A DNA stretch of 64,000 bases from Caprella mutica (taxonomy: Eukaryota > Arthropoda > Malacostraca > Amphipoda > Caprellidae). The stretch lies in assembly GCA_947561585.1 (NCBI GenBank), contig CANNZV010000916.1, positions 248,001 through 312,000 on the forward strand. Reading direction: 5' to 3'. Shown here one piece after another: positions 22,463-34,600 of the stretch. Both the position numbers and the translations under genes were made by a program. The notes beneath the pieces were generated by a model. The model made no database searches and had not been told where the DNA came from. It saw only the letters and a program-made list of their open reading frames with translations. Position 1 is the stretch's first letter, and each line of letters starts with the position of its first letter.

Positions 22463-25400
22463 GTTCTGTTTGAAGGATACTCTAGTGAACTCTTTGACAA
22501 AAAAACTTGCTGTTATCTCTCTGTATGAATTGTGGTTTTCTCGCACTCTGTAAATGATGTTTAAATGTATATAGAATTCTCCATTATCTTCCACGGATGT
22601 TAGGTATATGTGTAGCATCTCTTTTTTTTTTTATGTAAATTAGTTATATATCAGAATGCTACTGTGTGTTCAAAAATATCCCGTTCGATCATTTATTAAT
22701 TTTAGAAAGTTACTTCTGTAACTATACTTAAAATTTTAAATAAGATATTTTTTTCATTTTCATCCTTGAACAATCTTTGATTCCTTTTCCTTGTTGCAAA
22801 ACTTTGAAAAGGCAATTCTTAAAGGTAAGTTCTTCTGCAATTGTAATTTATGAAAGTCCTTTCATAGACTTTAATAAGAAATGGTTTGTATTAATAATGA
22901 ATGCAAGGTGTCCCTAAATATTGAACTTATTCTAATAAGATCAATACCCATAAATATTATTGTAAAGTTATGTATTTATAAGAAAAAATTGTATGATGTG
23001 AATAATTATTTGAGTGACCCTCACGAGTAGAATGGAATATATTCCTGAATTCTTACTCTGGTAAATCGCGTTGACGTTCGTAGATGCTAATCTGAGTTTA
23101 GCTTTCAGTCAATAGCGTCCTAAGTATTCTCTTTTTCAATGGTTCCATAAAATTCCTTATATGCGTTTATAAGGTAACTCTGAGATAAGATATAGAATTA
23201 AGTTATTCTATAAGATACTCTAGTTCATTAGATAAATGTGTATGCCCGTACTTAGCCGATAAATTTGTGTTCTATCGTAGCTGTATCAAGTAGTCGAAAT
23301 TACACTACATTTGGATGGTCTGTAAATAACCAAAATTCTTTCCATTTTATTTCATACTCCTTTTATTCTAATTTCCAGGTTAAAATATTGATTACAGGTG
23401 TGGAATTAACCAATAATAAAATGTGATTATCATGTCGTTTTGTTCGTTACTATCCAATATAAAGTAGAGCAAAACTTTTGTATAAAATTATTACAGAGAT
23501 ATAGTAAAATGAAGAGTAGTGTGACAAATGTAGGTGCCCTCGTAGCAGTAGAGACAACCGCTCACTGTGTGACTGAAGGTAAGACTTCAATCAAGTATCT
23601 GTAGGTGCACAGTACCTATATCTCTTGTTAGAGTAGACTGCATGAATATCAATTAGAATACCTCTCTTGATATTATTCTATTCTATTTAGACTCTTAGCC
23701 ATATACATTATAAACAAGTTGTTGTCTTGGGAAGGTAGTCTAATATATAATAATATGAATAAATGCTAAAAGTGCAATAGCCACAATGATCTAGGTAAAT
23801 ATTTTGTGTTGGGTTTTACAGCAGGAATGGCAAATTTCAAGAAGCTTGGTACGTTCCTAAGTTTTAACTGAATTAATTACTAAACTAAATATGAAGAAGT
23901 ATCAAAAAAAATGAACTCGCTTATCTGTTATCACTTAATTTTTCAAATTTACTATATCGTATCGCTTGCATAGGAACGGTAAAATTTCTAAATTAATTAG
24001 CGTTGTGAAGCCTTCCGTTACTAATAACCCTATATTCTACAAATTAGCTGAAAGTTTTCTTTAGCACAGGTGCCACGTGAACTTTTATCTCGTCAGTGGC
24101 AACATGTCGACCGAACTTGATCATTTTCTGACTCTTCCTCCCATGTCAACAGCAAACTAAACTTGTGTGTCGCGTTTGCAAAGACGATTGTGCTACGTGA
24201 TTGTTTGTGTCAAAATCAAACATTTTCTAAGTGTTCTAATGGAATCTGCGTATTTAATTATGTATGATTACATACTCTGTTCGTCTAAATAATACTTATT
24301 AAACAAAAGAATTTAATTTATTTTTAATTTAAAAAGCGCCAAGTATGTGATTTCACAGACGATGTGCAAAAAACTTTTGTATATCTGCGAGTAATATTAT
24401 TAATTATAATCTAAAAATATTCTATTTGTTAGTATATTGTATATAAATCACAAATTCATTTATTTATAGATTATTTCCGAAGATGAATAGACATTTTAAA
24501 AACGTCCATGAAGATTGTTCTGGAGCGTTCCTGAATTAATGTAAGCAACGCCATCTATGAGATGATAGCATAAGCTTATGTTAACTAATAAAAATTCGAT
24601 TTTTTTTCTGAAAATATAGTGTTTTGAGACGAAATATTTTATATCCATTACTATTCACTGTTTATTTATGATATGATAAAATATTTGATATGAAAATTAG
24701 GCGCACCCCCATTTATAGTACTATAAAATATGATTTAAAAAGGATGTTATTTTTCCTAATATACAGTATGGGCAACAAAAATGTTTCCTCTTTTTAAAGT
24801 ACTTGTAAATCGATAGCTAATGGACGATAAAACTATATCTTGGTCTCTTTTTCTCCGCCTGTTTTTGTAATATTAGCAGATAAAATCATTTTTGAACTGA
24901 TGGACATAGTTTAAGAACAGGTAAGCAAAGAGTGAGGGTGATATTTTTTGTCATTGCGTGAAGGTTATTCTTAGAGCCTAACTCTGTGATTTTACTTACT
25001 AAAAGGCCGTGAATAAAAGGAATAAAAATTATAATGGTAGACATTTTAATACAGGGTGCTTAAACTTCTTCCTTGGAAACTATTTGGAAATAGAACAACT
25101 TCAGTGACATTTGGATTTCATTGAAGTGTTCACTCTTAATATTCGTTCTTCGCTTGTTCATTGCATGGTTAAGGCCCGCTTCACACTTGCATTTTTAATA
25201 CCGCAGAAAAAAAGCTCTTCTTAAAATGTGTTCACACTTGCATTTTTTATCGCTGGTGAAAGAATAACATTGAATTTTTGAAGAAAATATTAAATGAAGT
25301 ATATATTAAAATATAATAGTCACACCTTTTTCAAATTTCTATTGAAATTTTCTAATCTAAGAAAATGAGACTGAAAAGGGTAACAAAATCAAAATACTGA

Positions 25401-26422
25401 AAAATTTTAAGAAATGTATTAAGTGTTGATTGTAAATTGTAATACCTCTGAATATAATCAATGTTTTACTAGATACCTGGTAGACGAATAAAATATTTTT
25501 AACCACTCAGAGCTCATTGTACCTAGCTGCAGTCCAATAGAGCGGACAAATTTTGTCCGTTCAAAAATCGTCCACTGTAACGGCTTCACCTGTACCTACT
25601 GTCCTTTTGAAATAAAAGGTTGGCAACCCTAATTGTAGAAATTGGTTTGGTTATATACGTATTTTGCGACTACATAATGTGTGTTTTTATTTTCTGATCA
25701 ATTTATCATTCGATCATAACCTCAAACTATTAAATTAGCTTATAAGGTATTATCTACGTAATGAAACTATTTTTCAGGTACGTCATTAATTTTGCACCAA
25801 AGATATAATATCTTTGGTTACACTGTATACCATCCTAAAATTACAACTACTAAGTTATCATAATGGTAAACAGAATTAATGGCATCTGGCATATTCAAAA
25901 ATATCTCCTCAGATACTATATTTTATAATACTTTTCCATGTTTCTGTAAAGTTTTTAGGCAATTCCGTTTTTCAGATGTTAATGCAAAACGAGAATTCAG
26001 AGCAGATTGTCCCTGTTAATATGTAAATATTGTATTTAGAATTTGGTTTTAAAATTATGTATGGAGGTTTATGTAGAAGACAGGTTGTGCAAATTTTAAA
26101 AACTTTATTATTATTTGTAAATATTTTAGTTTTGAGGTAGGTACCAATAGCTATATGATTTGTTTCAAGTTTTAGCTTAAGACTTAATCATACTTTTATA
26201 AATAAAGAATAATTTGATATGATTTTATTTTTGAGACCAGAGCTGATACAAAAGCTTCTCTGGAAATTTTAACTTTAACTTGTAGAAATAATTGTACCTA
26301 TTGGATTGTTTTTATGTCGCTGCTCATGGTTCTTCTGACTTTTTCCCTCTTGGCTCCTGCATCTGTGAGTGAAACAAGACATCGTTAAATTGAAAAAGAA
26401 TTGGGAGAGATTGGACTGATTG
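22463..26422. other. Intergenic, no supported gene
   Basis: AT-rich sequence with no frame showing family motifs. Minor features: two short exon-like pieces at 23510-23578 and 23821-23848 that could join in frame but have no recognisable product; a direct repeat of TTCACACTTGCATTTTT at about 25181 and 25242; and a transposon-like end with GGTTGGCAACCCTAA at about 25620. Confidence 0.6.
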
Positions 26423-26728
26423 CCAGTCTGCAGAATATGGAACATTTTTCCAAGACTCTGCGGGAGTTTTTGATTAAATTTTAGAAATTTGAGATCTCTG
26501 CGGGAGATCTTGAATTAATTTCTATGTTACCATTAATTTAGCTGTGGGAGATTCTGAATCTGCTACTGAGAGTCAAAGAGTAACCGTCTCTCAAATAAAA
26601 ATCTCTGCAAGAGAACAGACGCATTCTGCAGACTGGCAAGATCTCCCGCAGAGATCTCAAATTTCTAAAATTCAATCAAAAACTCCTGCAGAGAGTCTTG
26701 GATAAATGTTCCATATTCTGCAGACTGG
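26423..26728. mobile_element. Foldback element with CCAGTCTGCA ends (copy 1)
   Basis: The 306-bp element starts CCAGTCTGCAGAATATGGAA and ends with the complement. Its arms of nearly 90 bp pair along most of their length, both carrying the blocks CTGCGGGAG and AAATTTGAGATCTCTGC. The AT-rich motif TTAATTTCTATGTTACCATT lies between them. It has no coding capacity. No clear 8-bp target duplication is seen for this copy. Confidence 0.8.
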
Positions 26729-27162
26729 TTAAACTGTGTAGTATAAATTCATTGGATTCAGGAACCGTCAGTCATAAATCTGATGAAACAATTACCTATC
26801 AAATTCACTTCATTTATCATTAATCTTTATTTGAAATGTCTATCTAGTATCTAATAGAATGTACAGTGGTGCGCTGTAATCTGGTGCGCCGTACTGCGGT
26901 GCGCTGCTCAGTTTTTAGATACATATCGCAATGCATGCTATAATTTAAGTTTAATGAGTGTTTTGAATCTATGATGTTTCTGTTGTTAGACTCAGTTAGT
27001 TAGTTAGTGTGCCGCAATTTACCTGCTTGACTGAAGTTGACCCTAGTAGAAAAATAGAAATGATTGTAAAATAGTAGAAAATAGAAAAACAAATCAGAAG
27101 TGTAATTTGTGTATTAGTCTGAAATATGACTTATAAAATTATAAATCAAGTAAATAGATAGA

Positions 27163-27656
27163 CCAGTCTGTATTTGGTGCACAAAATTCCACTGACTTTT
27201 TGAAAAAGCTGATAAAATCCACCATAAATTTCCAGTAATTTGGCTGATCCACCAACAATTTGCCCATTTTTCTACTGAAAATTAATGGTAACATACCAGT
27301 CTGCAAAAGATGCATGAAGTTGTGAAGTTTATCCGACGACTATTGAGGCCTTGAAATTAGTTTCCTGAATTATCTGGCGATAATTTCCTAATTAATTCCT
27401 ATGTTTACATGTAATTAGTGGAGAGAATTTTGATATATTTTGTTATTTTGGAGACAAATTTGAAAATCTTTGGAGACAAATTGCCTCAAAAATTAAATAT
27501 CTGGAGAGTGGAGACTGATTGTGCATGCTTTGCAGACTGGGTAACGTTAACATAGGAATAAATAGCTAAAAATCCACCGACTTTTCAGAATATTATTTTC
27601 AAAGGAGAAAAATTCCACCGACATGTTGGTGGAATTTACCATGAAATACAGTCTGG
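27163..27656. mobile_element. Element with CCAGTCTGTATTT ends, 8-bp target duplication, and a nested copy
   Basis: It starts CCAGTCTGTATTTGG and ends AAATACAGTCTGG. It is flanked by TAGATAGA (27155-27162) and TAGATAGG (27657-27664), an 8-bp target duplication with one mismatch. Its arms repeat AATTCCAC(C/T)GAC-like units. A second element of the same type (27296-27540) sits at its centre. Short terminal repeats plus 8-bp duplication suggest a hAT-like or other 8-bp-duplicating superfamily. Confidence 0.78.
27296..27540. mobile_element. Nested element with CCAGTCTGCA ends
   Basis: The 245-bp element starts CCAGTCTGCAAAAGATGCAT and ends GCATGCTTTGCAGACTGG. At its centre is CTAATTAATTCCTATGTTTA. 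The flanks GTAACATA and GTAACGTT may be a decayed 8-bp target duplication. It was inserted into the central AT-rich motif of the element around it. Confidence 0.75.
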
Positions 27657-27690
27657 TAGATAGGTAAAGGGAAATTAGAGTCACAGAGTG

Positions 27691-28151
27691 CCAGATTGTA
27701 TTTGGTGGTAAATTCCAATGATATGTCGGGAGATATTCAATTTCTCTAATAAAAAAATTCCTTCAATGTCGGAGGATATTTAGCTATTAATTCGGATAAT
27801 TCCTATATTACCAATAATTTTTGGAGGAGAAACTGGAAAAATGTTGGAGGACTAGACAAATTGATAAAAATTGTTGCCGCCAGGATGGAAAAATAACTCT
27901 CTTCTGGTTGACTAGTAACTATAATTTCATTTAACTATGTAATAATTAGTCCAATATATTTCATAATGTTTGAAAAAATTGAGCTCTGCATGCTGTACAT
28001 GCTTTACTAATAGTAAACAAGGTTAATCAATAATAAACTCTGCGGTCTAGTATTCATGTTAGAATTTGAGTTTTCCACTCTGGATTGTTGGCAGCTATTT
28101 CTCAGATTTTTGAAAAAGTCAGAGGAGTTCAGTGCACCAAATACAAACTGG
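27691..28151. mobile_element. Element with CCAGATTGTATTT ends and perfect 8-bp target duplication
   Basis: It starts CCAGATTGTATTTGGTGG and ends GCACCAAATACAAACTGG. It is flanked on both sides by ACAGAGTG (27683-27690 and 28152-28159). The central motif GATAATTCCTATATTACCAA is present. Its ends match those of the element at 27163. It is non-coding. Confidence 0.82.
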
Positions 28152-28162
28152 ACAGAGTGTAT

Positions 28163-28304
28163 CCAGTCTGCAGGATATGGGACATATTTAACATTTTCTG
28201 TGCGAACAATCCTTAATTTCCTCCTATAATTACATGTATTTTACTGAGAACAGAAGTCAAAATAGAGGATTTCTTGGAGAACAGTACCAGTTCCTGCAGT
28301 CTGG
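28163..28304. mobile_element. 142-bp MITE with CCAGTCTGCAG ends and perfect 8-bp target duplication
   Basis: It starts CCAGTCTGCAGGATATGG and ends CTGCAGTCTGG. The flanks are GAGTGTAT on both sides (28155-28162 and 28305-28312). The central CCTCCTATAATTACATG corresponds to the centre of its relatives. The left duplication overlaps that of the preceding element, so the two insertions are adjacent. Confidence 0.85.
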
Positions 28305-28625
28305 GAGTGTATGAATAAAAATCTGTATGATGGGAAATTGGGAATATAAGTTAGTTAACTTAGTTTTGATGATTTTTGTGGTAAGAGTAAATTTTAGTTA
28401 GACTTTAGTGTGACCTGTTAAAAATGTTTGTAGTGTGTCTGTGTATGACTGTGTGAATGGAAATGTGTGTTGTATTTTTTAGAAAGATATAGATAGTTTA
28501 CAGATCTCCTTGCTCTACATAATAGAGTATAGAGTCCTATAGAGAGACCTGTTAGAATGTTAATGTTTGTAGTTAGTGACCTCTGTCCCCCATGTATGAT
28601 GTATAAGAATTTGTCTGTTAAAGCT

Positions 28626-28800
28626 AATTAATTGGCTCAGATTTCAATATTTCAAAACTCAGATGTCTAATTGGCTTAAAATTTTGAATTAAATGTTCCC
28701 ATGTTAATTTTGGCTTAAAATCTTCAAAAAATGAGCCTAATTGGCTTGGCTCAGAATTTTTGTGAAATTTTGGCTCAAAAAGGCTTACAATTTTCCAGCC
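28626..28800. repeat. Repeat with TTGGCTCAAAATTTT-type units around an AT-rich centre
   Basis: Several units of AATTGGCTCAGATTT / TTGGCTTAAAATTTT type flank ATGTTCCCATGTTAATTTT. The centre resembles that of the CCAGTCTG elements, but the arms are unrelated and the ends are not clear. Confidence 0.5.
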
Positions 28801-29152
28801 TCTGTAACATGGGTCTGTGACCTTAGTGTACTGTGTGCGTGAGTCTGTGTTACTGATTGGAAATATGTGTTGTATATTTAGATATATAGTTTAATAAGTT
28901 TATAGGTCTCTTTGCTCTGTGTAGCTAATAATTGAGTATAGGATCTGTTAGAAAATTAGTGAAATATATTTATAAAATATATTAATTATTAGCTAAATGT
29001 AAAAAATAATAATGAAATATTCAAACAAACTATCCCGGTAATAAAGCATGTCTAAACTCGCGATTTTATTTGCAAGTTTGTGACAGTTATTTTGAGCCCT
29101 TAAATTGCAAAAATAATGCAAATGACGAGAAATATCTATTTTTTTTTCTCTC

Positions 29153-29386
29153 CTGCAGAGACTTCAATTTGAGAGAGAGCTACTCTCTGACTCTCAGCAG
29201 CAGATTCGGAATCTCTCGCAGCTGAATTAATGGTAACATAGGAATTAATTCAAAATCTCCCGCAGCTAATTAATGGTAACTTAGGAATTAATTCAAGATC
29301 TCCCGCAGAGATCTCCAATTTCTAAAATTCAATCAAAAACTCCCGCAGAGAGTCTTGGGGAAAAATTTCCATATTCTGCAGACTGG
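29153..29386. mobile_element. Partial copy of the 26423 element
   Basis: The right end (from about 29300) matches the right arm of the 26423 element, including CAATCAAAAACTCCCGCAG and a terminal ATTCTGCAGACTGG. The central motif AATTAATGGTAACATAGGAA occurs twice, so this copy is rearranged. Confidence 0.7.
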
Positions 29387-29546
29387 CTACAATGTTATTT
29401 TGGAGAGAATTTATGATAATTTGATCATTTTGGAGAGAATTTATGATAATTCTATCATTTTGGAGAGAAATTTAATGATTTTTGGAGCGAGCTGGAGAGA
29501 CAAAGCCCAAAGGGAGAGTTGAGGAGACATACTATTTTACTTGGCA
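29387..29546 (+). repeat. Direct duplicate unit, copy 1 (GGAGAGAATTTATGATAA)
   Basis: It starts CTACAATGTTATTTTGGAGA and ends ACTATTTTACTTGGCA. A second copy with the same start and end lies at 29978-30090. Inside this copy a roughly 29-bp unit containing GGAGAGAATTTATGATAA is repeated. Confidence 0.75.
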
Positions 29547-29977
29547 AACTATATGAGAAAAATGATATTAACATTAAAAATGAATTTCAGTAAAATGGTT
29601 TCCACTTTGATTGTATAATGTCTGAATTTATAAATAAGTTAAAATATATTTAGATATAAAAAATTTTAGACAGAACTTATAAATTAAAATTTGTGCAGTT
29701 AATTTTACTCACCAGTACATAAATTTGTAGACCACCGATACTAATCTGAAACTGTCGTGAACAAAACCCTAACAATGCGAACCAGAACAACTTGCAAGAC
29801 ACTGACAAACAGCTGTAGCAACGAACACGTGAAGAAATCACTATAATAAACTAAATAAAGCATGTCCTGATTTCCAATCTCGCCATTTGAATGACGACTT
29901 CGGAGTTTGTGTCTTTGTGACAATTATTTTGATCCCTTCAATTGCAAATGGCGAGATATGTCTAATTTTCTCCTATG

Positions 29978-30090
29978 CTACAATGTTATTTTGAAGAGAA
30001 TTTATGATAATTTGATTGTTTTGGAGAGAAATTTGGTAATTTTTGGAGAGACAGATGGAGAGTTCATGAACCATACTATTTTACTTGGCA
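29978..30090 (+). repeat. Direct duplicate unit, copy 2
   Basis: This copy is shorter than the one at 29387 because one internal unit is missing. The stretches before both copies also resemble each other (AATAAAGCATGTC at about 29040, 29856 and again 31061), so a larger element was probably duplicated. Confidence 0.7.
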
Positions 30091-30350
30091 TATTGTCCCC
30101 TATTAAGCCTCCTAACTCTTCTTCCACTGTCAAACCTAGGATTTTTTTTACAGAAATTGGGTTTTGGGCTCAGCCTCAGCCCTCAGGAAATAACATGGGA
30201 AGTGGGAACATATGAATTGAATAGGACTTAGACCCATGATTAATCCTGTCACCCTTATCACTATGGGTCGTCTTCTGTTCTCAGTAAAATTAATTTTTGA
30301 TATACCAGGTCTCCACTCTGCATAATGTAATGTAAAGGACTTGAAAGAAG

Positions 30351-30991
30351 CCAGTCTGCAGAATATGTGAGATATTTGGGATATTCTCTACGAACAATTT
30401 TTAATTAATTCCTATGTTTACATTAATTTTGCTATGAACTCTTCAGCCCCCAGGGGCTCAATCCTGAAGCTGTCTGTGGTGAATGGAAGAGAAGGGGGGG
30501 GGTGGCATTTCTTGGGGCCCCTAACTGTTGTAATTTGGATTATGGATCCAATTTCATTTTTACCATAGCACTATGGTTATGCTCTTCAACTACGAGGTCT
30601 TAGAAATTTGTGTTAAGTTGGCTTGTAGGCTTCATTTACTATCACCTCTTCATTTTCCTCTTCCATCCGTGAGTGCAGCCACCGGTGCTTGTGTCCCTTT
30701 TCGTCACATTCCTTGGTAAGTGACTGCATTCACGGAGTAGTTTTTCTGCATCCATGAGCTTTGTCACCAACGGTGGTAAGTGACTTTGTTCATGGAGCCA
30801 CTTTCTTGTATTTAATTTCCTTTTCACGTCAGCAATATGGCCTTTGATTCCGAAGCAGACATTAAACCCCTACTAAATTAATTAATTAATTATGAACACT
30901 TCAGTCACTTCTGAATCAATCCCTATATTTACATTAAGTGTGAAGTGAATAAGTGATCTCTATGAATACTTTGCCAGTTTCTGCAGACTGG
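30351..30991. mobile_element. Element with CCAGTCTGCA ends, split by a retroposon
   Basis: The flanks are GAAAGAAG (30343-30350) and AAAAGAAG (30992-30999), an 8-bp target duplication with one mismatch. The central TTAATTAATTCCTATGTTTA is present. A copy of dispersed family R (30447-30891) was later inserted into it. Without the insert the element is about 185 bp and resembles the 28163 copy. Confidence 0.8.
30447..30891 (+). mobile_element. Dispersed retroposon family R, copy D with 13-bp target duplication
   Basis: This is the longest copy (445 bp). It is flanked by ATGAACTCTTCAG (30434-30446) and ATGAACACTTCAG (30892-30904), a 13-bp duplication with one mismatch, as expected for target-primed retroposition. 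It ends in ACTAAATTAATTAATTAATT. Its extra 5' part (to about 30520) is absent from copy E, which fits 5' truncation. No pol III boxes are evident, so it may be a truncated LINE rather than a SINE. Confidence 0.8.
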
Positions 30992-30999
30992 AAAAGAAG

Positions 31000-31583
31000 T
31001 AAAATTACTCTCAGACTCAGCGGCAACCTCTCCATAGACTAGTCCATAGCAGCAAGGTAATAAAGCATGTCCAAACCCGCTATTTTAATGGCGAGTTTGT
31101 TAAACTAAATAGAGAATTTGAATGTTGTGATTTATTGTAATATTACTTTGCTTTGAAATATAAATATTTAAATTTTTGCTTCTCCAAGAGAGTCGAGATT
31201 AGACGAGTTTTGCTTTTCAAGACCCATTCAGTTTTCCATGCATTAATTCTTCCCAAGATTTTCCTAAACTCCTTCTTTCTCTGGTGTCAAAAAAATGATC
31301 TGTTATACTACTAATTAGTTGTATAAAATTATATGTTGATAAAACAGCAGAGGTAATGACTAAGACTTGGACCACTTGGTCTACCTGGTTTGAATTTTTG
31401 CACACTGACTAATTTAAAGATTTAACACCAGCCAAATTGAAATGTTTGAATTATGAATTTTATAACAAATCAAACAGGTCACACTATGAAACATGAATCT
31501 TTTGAAAAATTTAAAATACTATGCTTAAAAGTTAACACTTCTGCTATTCCTTATTATAGTAATTTATTCCTCTTTTTATACAG
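31000..31583. other. Intergenic sequence before MIOS
   Basis: No exon is recognised. It includes a third copy of the AATAAAGCATGTC repeat at about 31061 and AT-rich sequence. The last bases, TTTTTATACAG at 31573-31583, form a 3' splice site, so at least one non-coding MIOS exon probably lies upstream. Confidence 0.5.
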
Positions 31584-31605
31584 ATATATTTATAAAGTCA
31601 TAATC

Positions 31606-34600
31606 ATGAAGGGAAACATAGGTGACATTCAGTGGTGTCCCACATTTGATGACCTTTTTCTCACCTGGGGAAGTGATCTCAATTTTTTCAAAACCCATAC
31701 TGTGGTTCCTGGTGTTGATCCACATCTGACTGACTACAATGAAGGTATGTAATGCAGTTAGCTACCTATTTATTTATTTATCTACTCAAATTACTTCCAG
31801 CAGCTCTGTGATAAACTGACTACACATTCAAATTGAATCTCAGCTATAAATTAATTTGAATTATATCTAGAGAACTCTTAGCAGTTATTACGAATGATAA
31901 AGCTTATTATTGAAAAATAATTTAAAATTTCAACCAGTTTAGTGTATCTAAAAATCATTCAAAATCTATGTTTATTGTTTATTCATGTAAATTGCATATC
32001 ATCTTGAATCTAGTGTCATAATCTTCCTACTAATTGTCTGAGTTATTCTAGGTGCTTTGTCTTATAGTACCTTTGTTATTGCTTCAGTTTTAAGTATACT
32101 TTTCAGCCATACCTGGTACTTGTGAATGTCTTAATTTTATCACACAGTATATATTCTTCCTTGTTGCTGAATGATCAATGAATAAAATAAACAAAATATG
32201 CTACATCTGTTACTATCTCGTTAAAATAAATTAAATTGAATAACAGGAAATAGAGGGTGTAATTTTTTCATGTGTTATTTATTTTAAATAGCATTACACA
32301 TTCAAAATTTGGTAATTATCTTCTCCAATTAGAACACTATTACCTATATTCTGTTCCTTTAAATTCTAAGAGACTTCTTGCAAATAGTGAAATTGATCTT
32401 CAAAGAAGTTTTTTCTAAACTTTTTTATTATTATTAACCTAAATGTTCTTGATCAGTCTGTAATTTATTTTAAATGAAGTATGGCAACTAACTGATATTT
32501 TGAATGATGATATCTTGTGACTCTAAAATAAATCATGAATAGTGTGCTTTCCCTGATCAACTTTAAACCGTTTCCTTTTTATTCAATTCATTGCATATTT
32601 TATCATTATGTTGACATGTAGCTAATGTTAGACTAAAGAATGGTCTATTTCAGGTTCATATTTTAGTATTGGTGAAGAGAGAGTTGCTCAGCCTATCAAT
32701 ATTTCAAAGAGTTTCAGTAACATCAAGTGTGTCTCTTGGTGTAACTCAGTTCTTCAGGATGATGCAAGGTAATTTTACCCATTTATTTTCTTCTCAATAA
32801 TATCATAAAATTTGGTGAGAGAGATTCTCTAATGATACTGATGATATATTTCAATGGAATTTTCTTATTCAATTATAAATTCAATAGCTATCCCTTCAAA
32901 TATTAAAATAATTACTTGCTTTTATTTTCAACCAGATTGGTTGCTGTTGGACAGGCCAATGGTAACATCAGCATCTCCAGCTATCAAGAGCTTTGTGACA
33001 CTCCAACAAACCTATATGCAAGAGATTTCACTCCACGCACTAGTAGAGGAGTGAATTCTTTAGTTTGGTCCTCAATGCCCAACACTTACCAGCTGTTAGC
33101 CACCTTAGACAGAGGCAGTCATGAATCTTCTTTGCTTGTGTTTGATGCATCCCGACCTATAACTACACTCGCCAATTCTAGCAGACTCAACACGTCTCAA
33201 AATGTCATGAGAGCTTCTACTGAGCTAAAGCCGCATCTTCAGTTTTGCAGCAATGAATTGGTGCATAGTGCTTTGTTCTCCAAAAATATGCAGAGTATTA
33301 TTGTCACAAATTCACAGAAACAAATCAAAATCATTGACTGTAGAAATGGTAAAGTAAATAACAAAATTCCTACAAAAGCAGTCTATGGAATGCTTTACGA
33401 TCCTTACAAAGAAACTAGGATATCTTCATATGTTGACAATAAAGTGCATATTTGGGATTTGCGACAATCTACTCTGCCTATCATCATTGTACCTCATGAA
33501 AAACCTATCATCAAAATGTCCTGGTGCCCCACTAGACCTGGACTACTAGCCTGCCTCTCAAGGGACAGCTCAACAGTTTCCCTCTTCGACTTACAGGACA
33601 CTGAGAGAGAAAATATGGAGCCCAACGTTACTCTTAGAAATGCTGCGGATAATTCTCCAGTTTTCACTTCTTCCTTTTCTTGGCACCCCACTAGATATAA
33701 TACAATGATTACAGTCACAGCTATGAGGAAATTTATGGAGCACAAGATAAAAGAGAGAATAACTTTGAACTGGGCCAGTAATGGCGACTTTATTTATACA
33801 GGGGATGGTTTGCATAACGAGAATTCTCATGGTACTAGAAATCTTTCAACATCTGCACAAAATATAGAAAGCAGTCAATCTTCTAGCGAGGGTAAAAATT
33901 TATCCTCTCATTACAGTGGTATGATGTACATCTTGAACCATGACAAATGGAATGATGATAATGATAAAAAAGAAACCTTCCTAGAACCATCTGACAAATG
34001 TGAAGCAGATGAGGTTGATAGTGCAACGAATAAAAGTGGAGAGAACAGCTCCAAACCACAGTCTCTCATTAGCAAGCTGATAGAGTTTGATATCTCTAGA
34101 ATAATGTGCTTGAGAGCCATTGCAGGCTATGGACTGAGTTGCAAAGAGAAGCTACTGGAGAACAATGTAGCCCTGAAGTCTGTCGAATGTGGTGATGAAA
34201 ATGTCTTGAGTTCTCTGTGTAGTGTCTGGCAATGGCTGGCCAATGCCTACACCCTCACCAAAGCAAACTCTTACAAACTTAAAAACTGTAAATCTTACAA
34301 CTTCCACGGCATCCTCTCCATTCTCTCTCAGCCTAGTCATCGATCTGATATACTGAATAAATCATGGCAAGACTTGGATATCAAACAGCCTGTTCGTATT
34401 TTCAGATCTGAGGAGAGGACATTATGTCTCCAATTGTTGTCTTGGCTGCCTATAGATTGTGGTGTTAGTAATAGCTTCACCACTCTCAAACTAACTCAGA
34501 ATAGCACTCTGGACACAGCCATAGAGAATGCACTTTCCCAAAACCAGTTCACAAGAGCTGCAGCTCTTTCCGTCTTCCAACTTCACCTGCCGAGAGCTAT

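Noticed and set aside
23510..23848. Two mini-exons that could join in frame (MKSSVTNVGALVAVE, then MANFKKL)
   Set aside because: The donor GTAAGA and the acceptor are plausible, but the product is about 30 residues with no continuation and no homology that I recognise.
30642..30827. 61-codon Lys/His-rich frame on the - strand
   Set aside because: It lies within a retroposon copy and is not kept in the other copies. It is a chance frame.
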